This document shows positions 34,152-43,230 of a DNA stretch of 60,269 nucleotides, piece after piece. This DNA comes from Flavobacteriia bacterium (GTDB lineage Bacteria; Bacteroidota; Bacteroidia; Flavobacteriales; Flavobacteriaceae), in NCBI GenBank assembly GCA_004293165.1, contig RDYL01000012.1, positions 1 to 60,269 on the forward strand, given 5' to 3'. Position numbers and translations under genes: made by a program. How positions within the stretch are numbered: the first letter of the stretch is position 1; every line of letters starts with the position of its first letter. The notes under the pieces were generated by a model. That model was given only the letters and a program-made list of their open reading frames with translations. It was not told the origin of the DNA and did not search any database.

Positions 34152-35198
34152 TTAAGCCAATCCTAAATTAGAAATATCCCAATTCTTAGCAGGATTATAC
34201 TGAATATGTCCGTTTTCAATTTCTAGTGGGCAATCGAAGTTATTCGTGTACAAACCACCGGTTCCTAAACCTTGTGGCATAGGATTATTTAAGGTAAAAG
34301 TAAATTGGGTTATCGCATTCAATCCAATATTACTTTCTAAAGCAGAAGTAATCCACCAACCGATATTTAAACTTTCAGCAATAGAAATCCATTCTAAAGT
34401 TCCTTTAAAACCTCCAACTAAACTAGGCTTTAAAATGATGTATTGTGGTTGAATTTCAGAGAGTATTTCTTTCTTATTTTCGATTCCAATCACGCCAATT
34501 AATTCTTCATCTAGAGCAATAGGAAAAGGAGCTGACTTACACAGTTTTGCCATATTGTCAGTGTGGCTTTTAGGTATAGGCTGTTCTATACTATGTAATT
34601 CAAATTCAGATAATTGATTTAATTTATTTAAAGCTTCATTTAAACCAAAAGCACCATTTGCATCTACACGAATTTCAATGGTTTTAGCATCAAAATTTTG
34701 ACGAATAAATCGCAATAATCCTAATTCTTTTTCAAAATCGATTGCTCCAATTTTTAGTTTTATACACGAAAATCCTTGTGCTAATTTTTCTTCGATTTGG
34801 ATTTTCATGAAAGACTCCTCTCCCATCCAAACCAAACCATTTATCAACATATTTTTTTTACCTTTTGTAAATTCTGAAGGAAACAAATCGAATGATGTTT
34901 TTGAAGCTAAAGATAAAAATGCCATTTCCACGCCAAATTGAATCGAAGGAAATTCCATTAATTTATCCCACAATTTATCTTTTCCTAAATGAATATTTTG
35001 ACAAACCCATTGTAATTTCTCCTCGTAATCAGGTCGGTCATCAATAGAAAGCGTTCGCAAAATACCACACTCACCTATTCCTGTTTTACCATTTTCTTGC
35101 AAAATTAAAAACCAAGTTTCTTTCTCGGTCATCACGCCTCGAGAAGTGCCGCTTGGTCGTTTAAAATTTAGTGTGTATTTTTTGTAGGTTGCTTTCAT
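34152..35198 (-). CDS. menC: o-succinylbenzoate synthase
   Basis: A 348-residue enolase-superfamily enzyme that dehydrates SHCHC to o-succinylbenzoate in menaquinone synthesis. Landmarks: the N-terminal cap with FKRPSGTSRGVMTEKETWFL, the catalytic lysine in CIKLKIGAIDF, metal ligands in RVDANGAF, EQPIPK and ALDEELIG, the second lysine in YIILKPSLVGGF, and SALESNIGLNAITQF near the end. The other ring-forming enzyme menB and the prenyltransferase menA lie further along on the same strand, interleaved with unrelated genes. The ATG start fits the family. Confidence 0.93.
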   Translation of the reverse strand: MKATYKKYTLNFKRPSGTSRGVMTEKETWFLILQENGKTGIGECGILRTLSIDDRPDYEEKLQWVCQNIHLGKDKLWDKLMEFPSIQFGVEMAFLSLASKTSFDLFPSEFTKGKKNMLINGLVWMGEESFMKIQIEEKLAQGFSCIKLKIGAIDFEKELGLLRFIRQNFDAKTIEIRVDANGAFGLNEALNKLNQLSEFELHSIEQPIPKSHTDNMAKLCKSAPFPIALDEELIGVIGIENKKEILSEIQPQYIILKPSLVGGFKGTLEWISIAESLNIGWWITSALESNIGLNAITQFTFTLNNPMPQGLGTGGLYTNNFDCPLEIENGHIQYNPAKNWDISNLGLA

Positions 35199-35239
35199 AA
35201 GTTAATGTGCCAATTTTCAATTTGAAAATGTGCCAATGG

Positions 35240-35800
35240 TTATAATCGTTTTCTTAGTAGTTCTATTAATTTTAAAATTCCAGCTTTAGTTCCCTCGAAA
35301 TAATCTTCTTTTTTAAAGTATGGAATAATTTCATTTCGAATAATTTTAGCTGTTTCATCATCAGATAAAAATAGTACTATTCCATCTCCATTTTGAATTC
35401 TAATTTTTAGATATCCTTTAGAAATGGCTATTAAAATTCCATTTGATTTTTCTTTTTTACCAACACCCCAAGTTCTGGCAATGTGAAGCGATAAATCTTC
35501 AAACTTTTCTTTAGAAACTTTAAAGGTATCAATAGTCACAATGGCTATTTCGACAGTGGTTTCTTTTTCGAAATCGGAAATAATTTGATTCAATTTAGTC
35601 TCTTCCTCTTTCGAAAATAGATTCTCATAATCGTTTGTCCAATTATGTGGTTTAGGCAAATTATCCCAAAATACTTGTCTATACGATTCCAAAGAAACTG
35701 ATTTTTTACTTTCTAACTTCAATGAATCAGTCGTTTGAGCTTTCATTGAAAAAGCAAAAAACAAAATTAAAACCTGAAAATACAATCTAATACTTGACAT
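35240..35800 (-). CDS. TPM-domain secreted protein
   Basis: A 186-residue exported protein with a TPM domain (Psb32/TLP18.3/MOLO type). The signal peptide is MSSIRLYFQVLILFFAFSMKAQ. The TPM core is visible: FSKEEETKLNQIISDFEKET, VEIAIVTIDTF, LSLHIARTWGVGKKEKSNGILI, the GDG of IRIQNGDGIVLFLSDDETAK, and IIPYFKKEDYFEGTKAGILK. Some TPM proteins are acid phosphatases, others help protein turnover; the role here is open. The frame is open to a TTG at 35815, but ATG 35800 starts the signal cleanly. It follows the TPR gene by seven bases. Confidence 0.85.
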   Translation of the reverse strand: MSSIRLYFQVLILFFAFSMKAQTTDSLKLESKKSVSLESYRQVFWDNLPKPHNWTNDYENLFSKEEETKLNQIISDFEKETTVEIAIVTIDTFKVSKEKFEDLSLHIARTWGVGKKEKSNGILIAISKGYLKIRIQNGDGIVLFLSDDETAKIIRNEIIPYFKKEDYFEGTKAGILKLIELLRKRL

Positions 35801-35807
35801 TGGCAAA

Positions 35808-37004
35808 TTATTCAATAACCCTCAAGATTTTCTTGAAGTCATCTGTTGGTAATCCGTGTTTTTCGAAAGTTGTGAAATCCAATTTCGTTTGTGCTATCCA
35901 GGTTTTTCCGTTGGATAGGCTTTCGTGAACGTATTTTTTATGAATGTCTTTGGCTTCTGAAATTCTATCAGTAAACAAAAACACGTGGGTTAAATTCAAC
36001 TGAAAATGAATTTCAGATGGATTTAATTTTATACCTTTATTATACGTTTCTTCAGCTTTTGTGAACTGTCTTGAATACAAATAATAATCGCCTAAAATTC
36101 TATAATCGATATAAGTCGCTCGGTTTTTAGCAAACATTTCGGTTGAAAGAATCGAAATCGCTTCTTCATAATTTCCTTTTTGGAAAGCAGCATTTGATTT
36201 CTCACGAATGATATCGTAATACGCTTTTACTTCCCCAGTTTCTTTTAAACTTTCTTCGATAAGCTTTTCAATTGCACTATTTTTCTCTACTGCTAAAAGT
36301 TGAAAAAACTCTCTATAAGTGAACTTTTTACTGATATTTTCAATAAAAGCAGCATAAAACGCATCTTTTTTGTTCAATTTTGAAACTACAGGTAACTTTT
36401 TAGTTAAGTTTAAAATTTCATTCTTAGCGGTTTTATCCCAACCTCTACTCGCTTTATAATCTACCCAAGGCACGACTTCTAAAACAATTTTTTGATTCAT
36501 TACCCAGTTCTGACTTTCGAATCCGAACCATAAATTAGGTAAATTGGTCAAACATAAAGAAGAAGACGAAATCAACTTGGCATCTTTATTCACTTTTTCT
36601 TTTTGTTCCCAGCAGGCTCTATCCATTTTGCCTTCTTTCAAAAATAAATTAGCCGCATTTGCTTCTTGAAACAAAGCAAACGTGCATTTGTCATCTCCAG
36701 CAATTGCAGATGTTAAATGAATGGCTCCAGCCGTTCCCTGACTAATTCCGGTAGGATCAGGAATGGCTTTTAATACCGAAACCAAACTTGATGTTAACTT
36801 TTGATTTTCATCTAAAACGGTAATTCGATAAACGAATTCGGTAGTTCCAACAGGCAAATCTTCTGTTTTGATTAAAGTGCGTTTTCCTGCTGAAAGGGTA
36901 AATTCTTTAATAGTAGCGCGTTCTTTGTCCCAAAAACCGTCTTTTTGAGAAAAACTCGATACTGAAAACAATAAGGCGGATACTAAGTAATACAGTTTAT
37001 TCAT
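35808..37004 (-). CDS. secreted TPR protein
   Basis: A 398-residue exported protein. The signal peptide MNKLYYLVSALLFSVSSFSQ is followed by a beta-rich domain (about 25-190: GFWDKERATIKEFTLSAGKR, then LPVGTTEFVYRITVLDENQK) and a helical C-terminal half with at least two TPR-type repeats (AAFQKGNYEEAISILSTEMF, YLYSRQFTKAEETYNKGIKL). Probably a periplasmic or outer-surface scaffold, perhaps partnered with the TPM protein encoded immediately downstream. No enzyme motif is visible. An imperfect-palindromic repeat element lies just upstream. Confidence 0.8.
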   Translation of the reverse strand: MNKLYYLVSALLFSVSSFSQKDGFWDKERATIKEFTLSAGKRTLIKTEDLPVGTTEFVYRITVLDENQKLTSSLVSVLKAIPDPTGISQGTAGAIHLTSAIAGDDKCTFALFQEANAANLFLKEGKMDRACWEQKEKVNKDAKLISSSSLCLTNLPNLWFGFESQNWVMNQKIVLEVVPWVDYKASRGWDKTAKNEILNLTKKLPVVSKLNKKDAFYAAFIENISKKFTYREFFQLLAVEKNSAIEKLIEESLKETGEVKAYYDIIREKSNAAFQKGNYEEAISILSTEMFAKNRATYIDYRILGDYYLYSRQFTKAEETYNKGIKLNPSEIHFQLNLTHVFLFTDRISEAKDIHKKYVHESLSNGKTWIAQTKLDFTTFEKHGLPTDDFKKILRVIE

Positions 37005-37025
37005 TAATCGTTATTTTTATTTTTT

Positions 37026-37123
37026 AAACACATAGAATCATAGTTTTACTTTGTGTGTGTTTTTTAAGGCGTTACACTTTTCATAGAAAACATAATTTAA
37101 AATACTATGTGACTATTGTGTTT
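37026..37123 (-). repeat. dispersed intergenic repeat, copy 5, with terminal inverted ends
   Basis: A 98-base element with imperfect inverted ends: AAACACATAGAATCATAG at 37026-37043 and CTATGTGACTATTGTGTTT at 37105-37123. It contains GGCGTTACACTTTTCATAG, the shared landmark of copies 1-4 in reverse. It lies between the MBL hydrolase and the TPR gene. Confidence 0.75.
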
Positions 37124-37149
37124 ACTACCATTCAATTTTTGTACCAAAT

Positions 37150-37827
37150 TTACAATTCAATACTTTGTCCGATTTCTAACAACATCAAATCTTTTCCTTT
37201 ATTGAAAAATTTGCGTTTAGCTTCTTCATGATTGATTTCGATGTAACCAAACGTATCAAAATGATAACCTAACACTTTATCGCATTGTACAAAATCAGAA
37301 GCAATGATGGCGTCTTCCACGTCCATTGTAAAGTTACTTCCAATCGGTAAAATTGCTAAATCTAGCTTAGTTCGCATAGGAATTAGCTTCATATCCATGG
37401 TTAAAGCAGTGTCACCAGCGATGTAAATATTTTTATGCTCGCCTTCAATTACAAATCCGCCAGGTTGACCACCGTAGCTTCCTTCTGGAAAAGACGAAGT
37501 GTGATGAGCAATTACATATTTAACTGTTCCGAATTCAAAATCCCAACTTCCGCCGTGATTCATTGGATGATAATTAAAGCCTTTGTTTCCGTAATGTGAC
37601 GCAATTTCGTAATTAGAAACTATAACCGCTTCCGTACGTTTTGCAATGGCTTCCACATCTAAAATATGATCTTGATGTGCGTGCGTTAGTAATATAAAAT
37701 CGGTGTTCAAGGTATTGATATCAATATGAGAAGCCTTTGGATTTCCTGAAATAAATGGGTCAACTAAAATGTGAACGTCATTTACTTCAATTCCGATACA
37801 AGCGTGTCCGTAAAATGTGATTTTCAT
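37150..37827 (-). CDS. metal-dependent hydrolase, MBL fold (UPF0173-like)
   Basis: A 225-residue metallo-beta-lactamase-fold hydrolase. Metal ligands are in THAHQDHILD (His-x-His-x-Asp-His), MNHGGSWDF, VIAHHTSSFPEGSYGGQPGG and IAGDTALTMDM, ending with VLGYHFDTFGYIEIN. This matches the UPF0173 group of small predicted hydrolases, whose substrate is not known. The N-terminus MKITFYGHACIGIEV is typical. It is the last gene of the run menA-MBL, 24 bases beyond menA, and may be co-transcribed. Confidence 0.88.
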   Translation of the reverse strand: MKITFYGHACIGIEVNDVHILVDPFISGNPKASHIDINTLNTDFILLTHAHQDHILDVEAIAKRTEAVIVSNYEIASHYGNKGFNYHPMNHGGSWDFEFGTVKYVIAHHTSSFPEGSYGGQPGGFVIEGEHKNIYIAGDTALTMDMKLIPMRTKLDLAILPIGSNFTMDVEDAIIASDFVQCDKVLGYHFDTFGYIEINHEEAKRKFFNKGKDLMLLEIGQSIEL

Positions 37828-37851
37828 AGTTTTTATTTTAGTGAAAAGTGA

Positions 37852-38748
37852 TTAGTTAAAAAAGACTAAAGTAAACCAAAATAATATACTTAAAACGAAT
37901 GTTCCGAGTGCTACTTTTTTTAGTTCTGGATCAAAGTCTTCGTATTTTTTTGATTTTCTAACTTTTTCAAGGTGTTTTAAAAAGAAAATAAAAACAAAAA
38001 AACTGAAAAATATTTGTTTACTAATTCCAATTGAAAATATAAACAATAAAACAAATGGAATCACAATTAAAAAATGTTGATATTTCTTAGCTTTTTCTAA
38101 TCCCATTTTCACAACTAACGTATTCTTACCTGCTATTTTATCATTTTCAATATCGCGCATGTTGTTTAAATTCAATACTGCTACACTTAATAATCCGATG
38201 GCTGATGCGGGTAAGAATAATTTCCAATCGATAAAATTAGTAAATAAAAAATTAGAACCTACTACAGAAACCAATCCGAAGAAAATAAACACAAATACAT
38301 CACCAAAACCGCTATAACCATAAGCACTTTTTCCAACGGTATATTTAATGGCAGCTCCGATGGAACCGATTCCTAAAAGGATAAAAATCAAACTTAAGGC
38401 GAAATTTTCTTTTCCGAAAGCTACGTAAATCAATAAAAAAGCAATAATGAAAGTTAAAATTGCAGTGATAATTACAGCTTTTTTCATTTGCTCTGCTGTT
38501 ATAACTCCAGCTGCCACTAAACGCTTTTCGCCAATTCGGTTAGCATCGGTTCCTTTTACACCATCGCCATAATCGTTGGCATAATTAGACAACACTTGTA
38601 ATCCTAACGTGGTAAACAAGGCTAAAACAACAATCCTCCAATCAGAGTATCCTTGATGATAGGCATAAGCGCTTCCCACAATAATTCCAGAAACGGAAAG
38701 TGGTAAGGTTCGTAATCGTGCGGCTTGTATCCAATGTTTTATATTCAT
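37852..38748 (-). CDS. menA: 1,4-dihydroxy-2-naphthoate polyprenyltransferase
   Basis: A 298-residue UbiA-family membrane enzyme that attaches the polyprenyl chain to DHNA in menaquinone synthesis. The two Asp-rich sites are NYANDYGDGVKGTD near 60 and NNMRDIENDKIAGKNTLVV near 200, with eight or nine hydrophobic helices. The N-terminal WIQAARLRTLPLSVSGIIVG is typical of MenA rather than UbiA. Its start lies one base after the stop of the 92-residue membrane gene. A minus-strand series menB, two PH genes, small protein, menA, MBL follows one order and could be one transcript. Confidence 0.95.
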   Translation of the reverse strand: MNIKHWIQAARLRTLPLSVSGIIVGSAYAYHQGYSDWRIVVLALFTTLGLQVLSNYANDYGDGVKGTDANRIGEKRLVAAGVITAEQMKKAVIITAILTFIIAFLLIYVAFGKENFALSLIFILLGIGSIGAAIKYTVGKSAYGYSGFGDVFVFIFFGLVSVVGSNFLFTNFIDWKLFLPASAIGLLSVAVLNLNNMRDIENDKIAGKNTLVVKMGLEKAKKYQHFLIVIPFVLLFIFSIGISKQIFFSFFVFIFFLKHLEKVRKSKKYEDFDPELKKVALGTFVLSILFWFTLVFFN

Positions 38749-38749
38749 T

Positions 38750-39028
38750 TTACTTTGTAAATTGCATTATTATTATAAGGGCTTGAATAGTCAATGACAA
38801 AAATAAAATTTTTGAATTTTTTAGCTTTCTTGTTAAGAGTAATACCGTTGTTAAAATAGGTAATACAAAAATTAGTAAAATAAACGGCAACCAAAGTATT
38901 TCTGCAATGATGCCAATAAATTTGTTTTCATAGATATTTATACGATTTGTTAATATCCAAAAAAACATAACTAACATTGAAACAAAAAAAATGACACTAT
39001 CAATAATAGGCTTTATATTTTTTTCCAT
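38750..39028 (-). CDS. small three-helix membrane protein, copy 1
   Basis: A 92-residue membrane protein with three hydrophobic helices (about 10-27, 38-65, 70-90). The central segment ENKFIGIIAEILWLPFILLI followed by FVLPILT resembles the segment IHFIGFETEIIWIPIWIAVV followed by ILPLLN of the protein at 44849-45130, so the two are probably distant paralogues. No known family is recognised. It sits one base upstream of the menA start and 18 bases past the PH-domain gene stop, all on the minus strand. Confidence 0.6.
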   Translation of the reverse strand: MEKNIKPIIDSVIFFVSMLVMFFWILTNRINIYENKFIGIIAEILWLPFILLIFVLPILTTVLLLTRKLKNSKILFLSLTIQALIIIMQFTK

Positions 39029-39046
39029 AGATTAATTTTAAAATGT

Positions 39047-40549
39047 TTACATCCAATTCTTTTCCCAAGTTTCTACTTCATATAACCAATAATTTACCAA
39101 TTCCTTGATTTCTGAATAATTTCCTGTGGTAAAACTAACAGTTCCACCAGCAGTTGATAAAGTTACCGAACCAATATTCGTTGCTTTTTGCCAGAAAAAT
39201 TGTTGGGTTTCGATGGCTTGAATTTTATATGGTTCTATAATTGTGGTATCAATATCCCAAGCTCCATTTTGCTTGATGATGAAATCATTGGAAACGAAAA
39301 GTTTATAATTTTTAAATGAAAACCATAACATAATTCCTTCAAATACACAGAATACGGAAGTGTAAATCAACCATTCTGTCCATGTTACGAATTCAGTGTT
39401 ATCATTTAGTAATAACGATATCAAAATGGGAACAAGTAAAAAGAAGAATATATTTACTGCTAATTTTCTCCAATTGGGCAAATATTGGGTTCCTTTTTTA
39501 GGCAGTTGACCTAATAGTAATATTAAAATTGCATTGCGTTCACTTTCATTACAACCAGGAACTTCTATTTGGTCTTTTTCTTTTACTTTTTCAACATCGC
39601 TAGAGGCTTGATGTACCCCAATAGTGGTAACATCTAACTTTTTTTGAAAATAGTTTTGTGTAATCTTAATTTTTTGGACTTTATTCGGATTCAACAAAGT
39701 GTTTTTGGTGGATAGTAATCCGTAAGATAAAATAATAGCTTGCTTACTTTTTTGAATAGTAAAATCGAAATATTTTAGAATGGTACGAAATAAGTTTACT
39801 ATCAAAATTAACACAATAAAAATCCCTACAACTATCATAAATGAAGTAATATTAGGCAATGCATCCAAATAGTGTGTCACTTCATCTTCGTTGATTACAT
39901 CTGTGTTTAACTGTTGAAGGTTTTCTACAATTGTTGTAAAAAAAACAAAAATCAAGGCAAAACTTTTGATATAATTTGAAGTGAATCCAATCTTTACCAA
40001 ACTCAATATTCCAATTTTAATGAAAGAAGTTGCGTTTTCATCAATTGTAATTTTATCAGAATCGACAATCGTTTCTTGTTGCGAATGATTGATTAATCGT
40101 TCTTTTAGAATGGTTGCTAATTCATGAGAAATGGCGCTAATAGAAGCTTCTTTTTTATCGCTTCCTGCCGTATCAATTTCTAGTTTATGAACCCCTACTA
40201 ATCGCTGAATTAAACTTTGATTAATGTTAACTTGCTGAATTTTATGCAATTGAATAGTAATTCTCGTTTTATTAAAAACACCTTTCTGTATGACAAATTC
40301 GTTATTTTCTTCATCAATATGAAATGTAAAAAACAAATACTGTAAATAAGAAATTACTCCTATCAAAACAACAGCCGCTGCAATACTACCGAAAAAAATA
40401 ATTTTATTTAAGGAATCAAATCGTACTATCCAAAGAATCAACATCGGCCATAAAGCACGAACCGTCTTCTGCAAGGAATTGGCAAACATTACCAAAATTC
40501 CAGGAAGCGATTGACGTTGTGGTTGTGAAAAATCGACTAAATTATTCAT
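39047..40549 (-). CDS. PH-domain membrane protein (YdbT-like)
   Basis: A 500-residue membrane protein with three bacterial PH (bPH2) domains separated by hydrophobic helix pairs. Domain 1 follows the first helices and contains FVIQKGVFNKTRITIQLHKI and QQVNINQSLIQRLVGVHKLE. Domain 2 contains ILSYGLLSTKNTLLNPNKVQ, and domain 3 FIIKQNGAWDIDTTIIEPYK and TVSFTTGNYSEIKEL. The layout is that of YdbT of Bacillus, of which YdbS is the companion. In Bacillus, YdbST is implicated in resistance to the bacteriocin amylocyclicin. Its start overlaps the stop of the 192-residue YdbS-like gene by eight bases. Confidence 0.85.
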   Translation of the reverse strand: MNNLVDFSQPQRQSLPGILVMFANSLQKTVRALWPMLILWIVRFDSLNKIIFFGSIAAAVVLIGVISYLQYLFFTFHIDEENNEFVIQKGVFNKTRITIQLHKIQQVNINQSLIQRLVGVHKLEIDTAGSDKKEASISAISHELATILKERLINHSQQETIVDSDKITIDENATSFIKIGILSLVKIGFTSNYIKSFALIFVFFTTIVENLQQLNTDVINEDEVTHYLDALPNITSFMIVVGIFIVLILIVNLFRTILKYFDFTIQKSKQAIILSYGLLSTKNTLLNPNKVQKIKITQNYFQKKLDVTTIGVHQASSDVEKVKEKDQIEVPGCNESERNAILILLLGQLPKKGTQYLPNWRKLAVNIFFFLLVPILISLLLNDNTEFVTWTEWLIYTSVFCVFEGIMLWFSFKNYKLFVSNDFIIKQNGAWDIDTTIIEPYKIQAIETQQFFWQKATNIGSVTLSTAGGTVSFTTGNYSEIKELVNYWLYEVETWEKNWM

Positions 40550-41120
40550 TTTCAGTTGTTAAAAATGATTCGTTTGATTTTGATCCTAGGACTTCTTCCA
40601 CTTTAGGAGGATTTATTTTTTGAGAAACTAAATTTTTAATACTTTGAGCATCAGACAATAGCAACCCTGGAATTTCTAAATCGGAACTACTCCCTCCAGC
40701 AGTAAATAATTCGATGGAAGCCAAACCTAATTTTCGAGATATAAACCCTTGATGCAAAGCTACATGTTGTACTCTATTAAAAGGAATAATTGTAGTGGTT
40801 TCAGAAATTAATCCCGATTTATAAATGGCATCGTGTTCTCTAAATGCGTAGCCTTTTTTATTAAAACCTAGCTTAGTAAAAAAAATTAATCCCGCAAGAA
40901 CAACTAAAATTCCAACAAAAATTGCTGTCCAAATTGGATACAAAAATGCATCTTGTTTGAAATAAAACAAAGCTGAAAATCCTCCAATTACCAATATGAA
41001 AAGCAATAAAAAATTAAAAAGTAAAACGGTAACATACTTGGAATTTAATCCTTTTAATTGCACTTCTTCAAACTTCGGAAGTTGGGTAATATCGATGGGA
41101 TTATTTGTGAATTCGTTCAT
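40542..41120 (-). CDS. PH-domain membrane protein (YdbS-like)
   Basis: A 192-residue protein. Two membrane helices (about 32-75) are followed by one bPH2 domain with YAFREHDAIYKSGLISETTT, IIPFNRVQHVALHQGFISRK, LGLASIELFTAGGSSSDLEI and a final helix. This is the YdbS half of the YdbS-YdbT pair; the partner gene overlaps it by eight bases, so the products are likely made as a complex. In this species the pair is wedged between menB and menA, which may reflect only shared transcription. Confidence 0.88.
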   Translation of the reverse strand: MNEFTNNPIDITQLPKFEEVQLKGLNSKYVTVLLFNFLLLFILVIGGFSALFYFKQDAFLYPIWTAIFVGILVVLAGLIFFTKLGFNKKGYAFREHDAIYKSGLISETTTIIPFNRVQHVALHQGFISRKLGLASIELFTAGGSSSDLEIPGLLLSDAQSIKNLVSQKINPPKVEEVLGSKSNESFLTTENE

Positions 41121-41165
41121 AGAAATAGTTTATTAAACACTATATTCATTTAGTTATCTACTATG

Positions 41166-42005
41166 TTATGGTAAATATTTCTTTTCAAAATTTGGCTTAC
41201 GTTTTTCTAAGAACGCATCTCTTCCCTCTTTGGCTTCGTCTGTCATATATGCTAAACGAGTGGCTTCACCTGCGAAAACTTGTTGTCCTACCATGCCATC
41301 ATCGGTTAAATTCATAGCAAATTTTAGCATTTTAATGGAGGTTGGTGATTTTGCTAGAATTTCTTGTGCCCATTCATACGCAGTGTCTTCTAATTCAGCA
41401 TGAGGAATTACGGCATTTACCATACCCATTTCAAAAGCATCTTGTGCTGAGTAATTTCTTCCTAAAAAGAAAATTTCTCTTGCTTTCTTTTGTCCCACCA
41501 TTTTAGCTAAATAAGCCGAACCGTAACCACCATCAAAACTGGTAACATCCGCATCGGTTTGTTTAAAAATAGCGTGTTCTTTACTGGCTAACGTTAAATC
41601 ACAAACCACATGAAGCGAATGTCCGCCACCAACAGCCCAACCTGGAACTACACAAATCACCGCTTTTGGCATAAAACGAATCATTCGTTGTACTTCTAAA
41701 ATGTTTAATCTGTGGTAACCATCTTCACCAACATAACCTTGGTGACCACGCGCTTTTTGATCGCCACCACTACAAAAACTCCAAATACCGTCTTTAGAAC
41801 TTGGACCTTCAGCAGAAAGCAACACTACTCCTATTGATGTATCTTCTTGTGCATCGTAAAATGCTTCTATTAATTCCTTTGTCGTTTTCGGACGAAAGGC
41901 ATTTCTAACATCAGGTCGGTTGAAGGCAATTCTAGCAACGCCATCACATTTTTTATAAGTTATATCTTCGAATTCTCTTGCGGTTACCCAATTAATTTTG
42001 CTCAT
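41166..42005 (-). CDS. menB: 1,4-dihydroxy-2-naphthoyl-CoA synthase
   Basis: A 279-residue crotonase-fold enzyme that cyclises o-succinylbenzoyl-CoA to DHNA-CoA. Landmarks are RIAFNRPDVRNAFRPKTTKE, WSFCSGGDQKARGHQGY, PGWAVGGGHSLHVVCDLTLA (oxyanion hole glycine), SFDGGYGSAYLAKMVGQKKA with the catalytic Asp/Tyr region, and the C-terminal EGRDAFLEKRKPNFEKKYLP. These distinguish MenB from other crotonases. It is the first gene of the minus-strand run; menC and menA are in the same window. Confidence 0.97.
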   Translation of the reverse strand: MSKINWVTAREFEDITYKKCDGVARIAFNRPDVRNAFRPKTTKELIEAFYDAQEDTSIGVVLLSAEGPSSKDGIWSFCSGGDQKARGHQGYVGEDGYHRLNILEVQRMIRFMPKAVICVVPGWAVGGGHSLHVVCDLTLASKEHAIFKQTDADVTSFDGGYGSAYLAKMVGQKKAREIFFLGRNYSAQDAFEMGMVNAVIPHAELEDTAYEWAQEILAKSPTSIKMLKFAMNLTDDGMVGQQVFAGEATRLAYMTDEAKEGRDAFLEKRKPNFEKKYLP

Positions 42006-42110
42006 TTTTCAAGTATTTAAAATAGATAATGGTAATTTTTATAATTTGTAAATTTCCGTAAAAATAATTCATTTTTTACATTATATTGCAAGTTCAAAAC
42101 AATTAGATTT

Positions 42111-43229
42111 ATGAAAAACCTATATATCGGATTGCTGTTTGCATCTGGACTATTTACAGCTTCAGCTCAAAACTATGAATTTCAAGATGTTATTGATGTT
42201 GAACGCTTACCTGTAATCTCTCAAGATAATACAGGAACGTGTTGGAGTTTCTCTACATCTTCCTTTTTAGAATCGGAAATTATACGCTTAACAGGAAAGA
42301 AAATCGACCTTTCAGAGATGTTTCAAGCAAGAACTACCTATCCTTTAAAAGCCGAAAACTATGTTTTACGTCAAGGAAAAGCTAATTTTAGTGAAGGTGC
42401 TTTGGCACACGATGTAATTAATAGTCTGACAAAATATGGGTTAGTTCCAAATAGTATTTATGACGGATTGAACGATGGAACAACCAAACATAACCATGCC
42501 GAAATGGTCGCCGTTTTAGAAGCGATGTTAAAAACGTATGTAGAAAATCCAGGTAAGAAATTATCATCAAACTGGAAACAAGCAATTAATGCCGTTTTAG
42601 ATATTTATTTAGGAAGTATTCCGACTAAATTTGAATACGAAGGAAAAAATTATACTCCAAAATCATTTGCCGAATTTGCTCAAATTAAACCTGAAAATTA
42701 TATTACATTGACTTCGTTTACACATGAAGCAAATTACAAATCATTCATTTTGAATATTCCTGATAATTTTTCAAACGGAAGTATGTATAATTTGCCTTTA
42801 AACGAATTCATTGCAAACATAGATAGCGCCTTGGCAAATGGTTATTCGCTTTCTTTAGATTGTGATGTTTCTGAACCAACATTTTCAGGAAAATATGGTA
42901 TTGCTTTTGTTCCAGTAAATGATGAAGATACCAAAACAGGATTAGCTGAAATTATCACTGAAAAAAATATTACGCCTGAATATCGCCAACAAGAATTTGA
43001 AAATCTGTCTACTACCGATGACCATTTAATGCACATTGTTGGAAAAGTGAAAGATCAAAAAGGCAATATATATTATAAAGTAAAAAATTCATGGGGAACT
43101 GATGAAAAGAAAGTGGCCAATGGAGGTTATGTATATATCAGTGTAGCATATATGAAATTAAAAGCAATTTCTGTAATGGTTCACAAAGATGGAATTTCAA
43201 AAGAAACAAAGAAAAAATTAGGTTTATAG
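42111..43229 (+). CDS. secreted C1-family cysteine peptidase
   Basis: A 372-residue papain-fold peptidase resembling bacterial aminopeptidase C. The signal peptide MKNLYIGLLFASGLFTASAQ precedes the catalytic motif TGTCWSFSTSSFLESEI with Cys44. The catalytic His is in TTDDHLMHIVGK and the Asn in KVKNSWGTD. Between them are the family strings LSEMFQARTTYPLKAENYVL and FSEGALAHDVINSL. Cytosolic PepC lacks such a signal, so this is an exported form. It is the first gene of a plus-strand group and is followed after one base by the PH-domain gene. Confidence 0.9.
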   Translation: MKNLYIGLLFASGLFTASAQNYEFQDVIDVERLPVISQDNTGTCWSFSTSSFLESEIIRLTGKKIDLSEMFQARTTYPLKAENYVLRQGKANFSEGALAHDVINSLTKYGLVPNSIYDGLNDGTTKHNHAEMVAVLEAMLKTYVENPGKKLSSNWKQAINAVLDIYLGSIPTKFEYEGKNYTPKSFAEFAQIKPENYITLTSFTHEANYKSFILNIPDNFSNGSMYNLPLNEFIANIDSALANGYSLSLDCDVSEPTFSGKYGIAFVPVNDEDTKTGLAEIITEKNITPEYRQQEFENLSTTDDHLMHIVGKVKDQKGNIYYKVKNSWGTDEKKVANGGYVYISVAYMKLKAISVMVHKDGISKETKKKLGL

Positions 43230-43230
43230 C

